Source of the DNA: Paracoccus methylarcula
GTDB lineage: Bacteria > Pseudomonadota > Alphaproteobacteria > Rhodobacterales > Rhodobacteraceae
Assembly (NCBI RefSeq): GCF_003007735.2
Contig: NZ_PXNQ02000001.1
Location: 496,001-560,000, forward strand
DNA: 64,000 nt
Reading direction: 5' to 3'
In this document: one piece after another, positions 58,478 through 64,000 of the stretch
How the letters are laid out: each line of letters begins with the position of its first letter
Numbering within the stretch: position 1 is the stretch's first letter
Notes under the pieces: generated by a model
Told to the model about the DNA's origin: nothing
The model's database searches: none
What the model saw: only the letters and a program-made list of their open reading frames with translations
Translations under genes and position numbers: made by a program

Positions 58478-59401
58478 ATGACGGAATGGCACCAATCCTT
58501 TGATACGCGTTTTGATCGCTTCGTGCTGAACAACGCGCCGCCGGAACGTCTGGCAGGCGGGTTCCGCTGGCTGGAGGGGCCGGTCTGGTTCGGCGATGCG
58601 GGATGCCTGCTGTTTTCCGACATTCCCGCCAACGCGATCATGCGATACACCCCGCCGCTCGGACCGGGAGAGGGGCAGGTCTCGGTCTATCGCTACCCGT
58701 CGAATTTCGCCAATGGCCATACCCGCGACCTGCAGGGGCGCCTGATCAGCTGCGAACACGGCTCGCGCAGCGTCACCCGGACCGAGCATGATGGAAGCAT
58801 CACCACATTGGCCTCGCATTATCGGGGCAAGCGGTTGAATTCGCCCAATGACGTGGTGGTGAAGTCCGATGGCTCGATCTGGTTCACCGATCCGCATTAC
58901 GGCATCATGACCAATTACGAAGGCTGGCAGGCACCGCAGGAACTGCCTTGCCATGTCTATCGCATCGATGGGCAGAGCGGCGAATTGCAGGTCGTCTGCG
59001 ACGATTTCGCCTGTCCCAACGGGCTGGCGTTCTCGCCGGATGAAAGCCGCCTCTACATCGCCGAAACCGGCCTGATGTTCGATGCCGACGCCACGCGCCA
59101 TATTCGTGTCTTCGATGTCGGGGCGGATGGGTGCAGCCTGAAGGGCGGAGAGGTGTTTCATGGGGTCAGCCCCGGCGCTGCCGACGGCATCCGGCTCGAC
59201 AGTGACGGCAATCTGTGGAGCTCGGCCCGGGACGGTGTGCATTGCCTGTCGCCCGAGGGAGAGCTTCTGGGCAAGATCATGATCCCCGAAACCGTCGCCA
59301 ATATCTGTTTCGGAGGGCGGGGCAAGTCGCGGCTTTATATCTGCGCCACGACATCGCTTTATGCCATCACGCTCAACCGCTCGGGCGCGCAGCGGCCATA
59401 G
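58478..59401 (+). CDS. SMP-30/gluconolactonase-family sugar lactonase
   Basis: A 307-residue six-bladed propeller hydrolase that opens sugar lactones. Metal-site motifs are visible: Glu in GGFRWLEGPVWFGD, Asn in RLNSPNDVVVKSDGSIWFTD, Asn in CPNGLAFSPDESRLYIAET and Asp in AADGIRLDSDGNLWSS. It stands first in a cluster with a CUT2 sugar importer, so it likely acts on the lactone of the imported sugar after oxidation. GGAG lies about ten bases before the ATG. Confidence 0.9.
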   Translation: MTEWHQSFDTRFDRFVLNNAPPERLAGGFRWLEGPVWFGDAGCLLFSDIPANAIMRYTPPLGPGEGQVSVYRYPSNFANGHTRDLQGRLISCEHGSRSVTRTEHDGSITTLASHYRGKRLNSPNDVVVKSDGSIWFTDPHYGIMTNYEGWQAPQELPCHVYRIDGQSGELQVVCDDFACPNGLAFSPDESRLYIAETGLMFDADATRHIRVFDVGADGCSLKGGEVFHGVSPGAADGIRLDSDGNLWSSARDGVHCLSPEGELLGKIMIPETVANICFGGRGKSRLYICATTSLYAITLNRSGAQRP

Positions 59402-59421
59402 ATCGGGATCCCGGGGAAGCC

Positions 59422-60969
59422 ATGGAGGAAACCGCCCATCCGCAAGCGAATGCCGGCCATCCGGGGGCGCAGGCTTCCCGGCTGTGCTTTCACCATATCG
59501 CCAAGAGCTTTGGCGGAACGCAGGCGCTTGACGATGTTTCGATCACGATCGAGGCGGGTGAGATCGTCGCGCTTCTGGGGGAGAACGGGGCCGGGAAATC
59601 GACGCTGATCAAGATCCTCGGCGGTATCCATCATGCCGATTCCGGCGGGATCACCCTTGATGGCATGCCCTATCATCATCAGGCCCCGCGCTTTGGCAGG
59701 AAGCAGCCCGTGGCCTTCATCCACCAGGATCTGGGCCTGATCGACTGGATGAGCGTGGCCGAGAACATTGCGCTTGCCCCGGGATTCGCCCGGCGCGGAG
59801 GGCTGATTCATTGGCGCAAGGTCAGGAAACTGGCCGTCGAGGCCCTGGACAGGCTGCATTGCGATATCGATCCCGACAGCCGGGTCCACGACCTTGGCCA
59901 TGCCGAGAAATCCCTGGTCGCCATTGCCCGCGCATTGGCCGTCGATTGCCGCTTTCTGGTGCTGGACGAGCCGACCGCCTCCCTGCCCGCGGAAGAGGTC
60001 GAACAGTTGCTGTCGCGGCTCAAGCGGTTGAAGGCGCGGAGGGTCGGCATGATCTACATCTCGCATCGCTTGCCCGATGTGTTCGAGATCGCCGATCGGG
60101 CCGTTGTCCTGCGCGATGGCCGGCTGGTGTCGGACCGCCCGCTCGCCGGGACCGATCCGGATCGGCTGGTGCGGGAAATCGTGGGGCGTTCCACGCAGAA
60201 CCTAGGCAAACGACCGGCGCCGAAAGGGCAAGTCCTCGCCACGATCCGCAATTTTCGCGGGGCAAAGACCGGTCCGCTCTCCTTCGATATAGAAGCGGGC
60301 GAGCTGTTGGGCCTGACCGGGCTTCGCGGTGCCGGGCATGAGGATGTGGCGCGGGCGATCTTTGGAGCGGAGCCTTGCTCGGGCGAGATCACGATTGACG
60401 GCATCAGGCTCGATCATTCCCATCCGGGCCATGCGATCGAGGCGGGCATCGGCCTGATCGCCCGTGATCGCCTGAGGGAGGCCATCGCGCCGGGGTTGAA
60501 CATATCTGAGAATATTTTTCTAAATCCCCAAATCCATGGGCGAAACTGGTGGAGACCCATGACAAGATCCGATGAAGCTGCCAAGGCCCGGATCGTTGGC
60601 GGGCGTGTCGCGCTGACCCCCAATGACCCGGAATTCCCGGTCGAGGCATTGTCGGGGGGCAACCAGCAGAAACTGGCATTGGGGCGTTGGCTGGAAAGCG
60701 GCCGTCGCCTGCTGCTATGCGAGGATCCGACCGTCGGAGTCGATATCGGAGCGAGGGTAGGCATCCACGATCTGCTGAACGAAACCGCAGCCAAGGGGAG
60801 CGGCATTCTGATCGTTTCGGGTGATTTCGAGGAAATCGCCGCTATCTGTCATAGAGTGTTGGTTTTTTCCGGTGGTCGGATCGTCGATGAGATCGCGGGA
60901 AAGACCCTGACCGTCGAGGCGCTGATCGCCGCCGCATCCGCCCGCCAACCCGTGACGCGAGGAGCGTGA
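59422..60969 (+). CDS. Sugar ABC importer ATP-binding protein (CUT2/RbsA type)
   Basis: A 515-residue protein of two fused ABC domains. The first has Walker A LLGENGAGKSTLIK and Walker B FLVLDEPTASLPAEEV. The second begins near residue 265 with a degenerate P-loop (LTGLRGAGHEDVARAI) and carries the signature LSGGNQQKLALGRWL and LLCEDPTVGVDIGARV. Two-domain ATPases with a weak second site are usual for ribose/xylose-type importers. It starts at ATG 59422, 20 bases after the lactonase. Confidence 0.93.
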   Translation: MEETAHPQANAGHPGAQASRLCFHHIAKSFGGTQALDDVSITIEAGEIVALLGENGAGKSTLIKILGGIHHADSGGITLDGMPYHHQAPRFGRKQPVAFIHQDLGLIDWMSVAENIALAPGFARRGGLIHWRKVRKLAVEALDRLHCDIDPDSRVHDLGHAEKSLVAIARALAVDCRFLVLDEPTASLPAEEVEQLLSRLKRLKARRVGMIYISHRLPDVFEIADRAVVLRDGRLVSDRPLAGTDPDRLVREIVGRSTQNLGKRPAPKGQVLATIRNFRGAKTGPLSFDIEAGELLGLTGLRGAGHEDVARAIFGAEPCSGEITIDGIRLDHSHPGHAIEAGIGLIARDRLREAIAPGLNISENIFLNPQIHGRNWWRPMTRSDEAAKARIVGGRVALTPNDPEFPVEALSGGNQQKLALGRWLESGRRLLLCEDPTVGVDIGARVGIHDLLNETAAKGSGILIVSGDFEEIAAICHRVLVFSGGRIVDEIAGKTLTVEALIAAASARQPVTRGA

Positions 60970-60971
60970 AG

Positions 60972-62024
60972 ATGCAGTCTCTGAAATCCGACGCATTGGA
61001 ACCGACCCGTCCCGAACTGGCGCGGCTCCCGGCCCGGGCGAGGCTGATGAGCCGATTGCCGGTCTACGGCCTTCCGATCCTGACCGTGCTGCTTATCCTG
61101 CTGTTCAGCCTGCTCTTGCCGCAGACCTTTCCGACCATGCTCAACCTGCGCTCGATCCTGGCGGACAAATCGATCATCGCCATTCTTTCCCTGGCGGCGA
61201 TGATCCCCATGGTGACCGGCAAGCTCGACCTGACCGTGGGCTATGGCATCGTGCTGTGGCATATCCTGGTCATCAGCCTGCAAGAGGCCGGGCTGCCCTG
61301 GCCGGCGGCATGCCTGCTGGTGGTGATCATGGGCGGGTTGGTCGGCCTGCTCAATGGTGTCCTGATCGAGATCGCCAGGATCGACAGTTTCATCGCCACG
61401 CTCGGAACGGGAACCGTGCTCTACGCGGTGGCTCTGTGGCATACCGGGGGGCGGCAGATCGTGGCGGAACTCTCGCCCGCATTCCACGCGATCAATGCGA
61501 CATTCGTCTTCGGATTGCCCGTCACCACCTATTACGTGCTGATCCTGGCCGTGTTGCTGTGGATCATGCTGGAATACACGCCGACCGGGCGTTTTCTCTA
61601 CGCCATCGGCGCCAATCCCCGCGCCGCGATGCTCAACGGTATTCCGGTCGCGCGCTATACGATTGCCGCTTTCGTCATTTCGGGCATCCTGTCCGGCTTT
61701 GCCGGCATCCTGCTGGCCGCAAAGCTGCGCATCGGTCAGGCCAGTGTCGGGCTGGAATACCTGCTGCCCGCATTGGTCGGGGCCTTTCTCGGTTCGACGA
61801 CGATCAGGCCGGGGCGGGTGAATGTCTGGGGCACGATGATCGGCGTCGCGATCCTGGCCGTCGGGATCTCGGGCATTCAGCAATTTGGCGGCTCGTTCTG
61901 GGTCGAACCGATGTTCAACGGCATGACCCTGCTGACCGCGATCGGGATCGCGGGCTATGCTCGGCGAAGGCGCGGAACGGGGAACAAGCCGGTCACATCG
62001 ACCCGTACGGATAAAGGAGGTTGA
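60972..62024 (+). CDS. Sugar ABC importer permease (RbsC type)
   Basis: A 350-residue membrane subunit with about ten hydrophobic helices. Family motifs include LAAMIPMVTGKLDLTVGYGI (the GxxDLSVG-like region), ILVISLQEAGLPWPAACLLV and the C-terminal VGAFLGSTTIRPGRVNVWGT. GGAG sits seven bases before ATG 60972; an in-frame GTG at 60966 is too close to that SD. It follows the ATPase by two bases. Confidence 0.92.
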   Translation: MQSLKSDALEPTRPELARLPARARLMSRLPVYGLPILTVLLILLFSLLLPQTFPTMLNLRSILADKSIIAILSLAAMIPMVTGKLDLTVGYGIVLWHILVISLQEAGLPWPAACLLVVIMGGLVGLLNGVLIEIARIDSFIATLGTGTVLYAVALWHTGGRQIVAELSPAFHAINATFVFGLPVTTYYVLILAVLLWIMLEYTPTGRFLYAIGANPRAAMLNGIPVARYTIAAFVISGILSGFAGILLAAKLRIGQASVGLEYLLPALVGAFLGSTTIRPGRVNVWGTMIGVAILAVGISGIQQFGGSFWVEPMFNGMTLLTAIGIAGYARRRRGTGNKPVTSTRTDKGG

Positions 62025-63113
62025 ATGAAGTATCTTGTCACATGCCTGGTACTTGGTTCGGGGCTGGGGATGCCTGCACAGGCGCAAACCGCCGATGAAG
62101 CCAAGGCGTTCATCGATAGATACACGTCACCGGTCAGCGAATGGACCGGCCCGACCGAGGGTCCCGAAGCGGTCGGCGGCAAGACCATCGTCATGCTGGC
62201 GGCGGATATGACCAATGGCGGGGTCCTGGGCGCGGCAAATGGTGTCGAAGAGGCCGCCGGGGCCATCGGGTGGGAGGTGACCACCATCGAGGGCGGCGGC
62301 ACCGTCTCGGGGCGCAGTTCATCATTCGGGCAGGCGCTCGCGCTGAAACCGGACGGGGTGATCATTCTCGGTTACAATCCGGCCGAGCAGCAGACCGGCA
62401 TGGAGCGGTTGCGCGACGCCGGTATTCCGATGGTGACATGGCATTCGCTCTCGGAGAACGGTCCCGGTGATGAGCACGGCATTTTCGCCAATATCACCAC
62501 CGATGCGCGGGATGTCGCGCGCGCTGCGGCCTATTGGGCCCATATCGACGCGGGGGAAGAGCCAGCCGTGGTGATCTTCACCGACTCGACCTATCAGATC
62601 GCCATCGACAAGGCCGATTGGATGAAGGAGACGATCGAGGAACTGGGCGGCGAGGTGCTGGAATATGTGGATACGCCGCTGGACGAGACCTCGACCCGCA
62701 TGCCGCAACTGACCACGACGCTGCTTCAGCGTCACGGTGCACGCTGGACCCATTCACTTGCCATCAACGATCTTTACTTCGATTTCATGGGGCCTTCGCT
62801 GGAAGCGGCCGGAATCGCCGGGGATGCAGCGCCCAGGAATGTGGCGGCCGGGGACGGCTCCGAGGCGGCATATCAGCGCATCCGCAACGCACGGTTCCAG
62901 GCCGTGACCGTGGCCGAGCCGCTGAACCTTCAGGGCTGGCAACTCGTGGACGAGATGAACCGCGCCCTGGCGGGCGAGGAATGGTCGGGCTACACCTCTC
63001 CGCTGCATATCGTCACGACCGGGAACCTGGACCGCGATGGCGGACCCGAGAATCGTTTCGATCCGGAGAATGGTTATCGCGAAGCCTATCGAAAGATCTG
63101 GCGCGGGAACTGA
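62025..63113 (+). CDS. Sugar ABC importer periplasmic binding protein
   Basis: A 362-residue secreted binding protein: signal peptide LVTCLVLGSGLGMPAQAQ, then the type I periplasmic fold (GGKTIVMLAADMTNGGVLGA, LKPDGVIILGYNPAEQQTGM, PAVVIFTDSTYQIAIDKAD). A strong SD, AAAGGAGG, and immediate abutment on the permease stop indicate high expression from the same transcript. The ligand is not evident. It is unusual in lying last in the operon. Confidence 0.9.
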   Translation: MKYLVTCLVLGSGLGMPAQAQTADEAKAFIDRYTSPVSEWTGPTEGPEAVGGKTIVMLAADMTNGGVLGAANGVEEAAGAIGWEVTTIEGGGTVSGRSSSFGQALALKPDGVIILGYNPAEQQTGMERLRDAGIPMVTWHSLSENGPGDEHGIFANITTDARDVARAAAYWAHIDAGEEPAVVIFTDSTYQIAIDKADWMKETIEELGGEVLEYVDTPLDETSTRMPQLTTTLLQRHGARWTHSLAINDLYFDFMGPSLEAAGIAGDAAPRNVAAGDGSEAAYQRIRNARFQAVTVAEPLNLQGWQLVDEMNRALAGEEWSGYTSPLHIVTTGNLDRDGGPENRFDPENGYREAYRKIWRGN

Positions 63114-63145
63114 ACCGCCGCCGCTGCCCGGCCCCGGGCGCGGCG

Positions 63146-63835
63146 TCAGTTCTCGGATTTCGACTCTTCTTCTATGGCGCGGAGATTGCGGATCGTCGAC
63201 GCGTGGTGATCGGTCATGGCGAGCCGCGCCTCTTCCCCGTCCCGTGCGCGCAGGGCCCTGGTGATCCGGTCATGTTCCTCGATCGCGATTTCCCGCCGGC
63301 CCTGTTTGCGCGACGAGCGGAAGCGGGCCTGGTACAATTGGTCGTCGATGAATTTATGCGCCTGCACCAGCGCCGGATTATGGCTGGCGGCGACGATGGC
63401 GCGGTGAAAGGCGATATTGGCATCGAAATATTTGAAATCGCTGGAATCGGCGACGGCCTCGGCCATCTTCAGATGGCTTTGTTCGATAGCGTTCAATTCG
63501 GCATCGCTGGCATTCTGCGCGGCCAGTTCGCTTCCCAGCCCTTCCAGAACACGCAACACCTGTACGAGATTGACGACCGCCTCCAGATCCGGGTTGGCGA
63601 TCGACAGCCGCCCGGTATCGCTGACGACGATCAGGCCCTCGCCAATCAATGTCCGGATCGCCTCGCGCGCAGGGGTGCGCGAGATGCCGAGCTGCTCGGA
63701 GATCTCGCGCTCGGTAACCGGGCTGCCCGGCGGCAGGGCGTTGCGCAGGATCAGCTTGCGCAGCGAGGTGGCCGCGCGTTCCGAAAGCGATGATCTCGTG
63801 AGGCGGGCAGAACGAGGTATGTTTTTCGTGTTCAT
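63146..63835 (-). CDS. GntR-family regulator with FCD domain
   Basis: A 229-residue regulator. The N-terminal winged helix has ATSLRKLILRNALPPGSPVT and EREISEQLGISRTPAREAIR. The all-helical FCD ligand domain has DANIAFHRAIVAASHNPALV and the metal-site histidines (EEHDRITRALRARD, MTDHH). It converges on the sugar-importer operon and probably responds to a sugar acid or similar carboxylate. The start at 63835 (MNTKNIPRS) is chosen over 63904 because the extra residues are not family-like. Confidence 0.9.
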   Translation of the reverse strand: MNTKNIPRSARLTRSSLSERAATSLRKLILRNALPPGSPVTEREISEQLGISRTPAREAIRTLIGEGLIVVSDTGRLSIANPDLEAVVNLVQVLRVLEGLGSELAAQNASDAELNAIEQSHLKMAEAVADSSDFKYFDANIAFHRAIVAASHNPALVQAHKFIDDQLYQARFRSSRKQGRREIAIEEHDRITRALRARDGEEARLAMTDHHASTIRNLRAIEEESKSEN

Positions 63836-64000
63836 GCGTACTGGTTTCCAAACTATCCCTGAACCATAGCAGCCCAAGGTAATGCCGGAAACCGTTAGAC
63901 TCAATTGTTTAGATGATTCAGCGTGACTTTGCGGATGATCGGGTCTTGCATGGCCGCTTGTCCATCATCTCATGATATCCGATGGGTCTTTGGGGAATAT
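63836..64000. other. Upstream region of the GntR regulator at the window edge
   Basis: Intergenic sequence with an AT-richer patch (CAATTGTTTAGATGATTCAG around 63902-63921) that could hold the regulator's promoter or operator. No gene is visible before the window ends. Confidence 0.3.

Overview
The window is high-GC DNA with tightly packed genes that often overlap by 1 to 4 bases. Gene content and order point to an alphaproteobacterium of the Rhodobacteraceae/Paracoccaceae (Paracoccus-like). The signs are a Paracoccus-type Gfa with all seven zinc cysteines, lpoA-glnD-murJ next to a rhomboid-like gene and trpS, rsmI-yraN-gshB facing yifB, a long suf operon with YIP1 genes, an NDUFS4-like complex I subunit, and one LolC/E permease. 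No plasmid, phage, CRISPR or intact insertion-sequence genes were seen. The only RNA gene found is one tRNA-Arg(CCT).

Layout: 0.1-6.3 kb holds a CPA1 antiporter with a cyclic-nucleotide-binding-like tail, tex and an AGE-family epimerase. 6.4-18 kb is mostly housekeeping: rhomboid-like protein, trpS, gfa, a CAP-domain lipoprotein, a small membrane protein, murJ-glnD-lpoA, then rsmI, yraN and gshB. 18.1-28.3 kb has yifB, then coaBC running by a 1-base overlap into the iron-sulfur cluster operon (nifS-like, sufB, ybjQ-like, sufC, sufD, two YIP1 proteins, sufS). 28.4-33.1 kb has an amino-acid-oxidase-type flavoprotein, uvrB and small exported or respiratory proteins.

33.1-41.5 kb is the most accessory part. 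It has about 1.1 kb of apparently degenerate DNA, then oxc, a frameshifted frc and a 582-residue P-loop protein of no recognised family. A LacI-type regulator, tRNA-Arg and a DapA-like aldolase follow. The first three genes look like an oxalate-degradation operon.

41.7-52.5 kb carries lemA (frameshifted), a DUF2207 membrane protein, a PAP2 phosphatase, lolCD, radA, cvpA, purF and prfC. 52.5-57.0 kb is an osmoprotection locus: a MarR/EctR-type regulator divergent from ectA-ectB-ectC-ask. 57.3-63.8 kb has a beta-propeller protein, then a sugar-lactonase plus CUT2-type ABC importer operon and a GntR/FCD regulator.

Two patterns cut across the window. Single-base deletions interrupt frc, lemA and ectB (twice), and probably the start of the MarR gene. 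This is either real decay or residual assembly error. A 20-bp intergenic motif (consensus GATATTTGCATGAAGAAGAA) occurs five times, usually just downstream of a gene.
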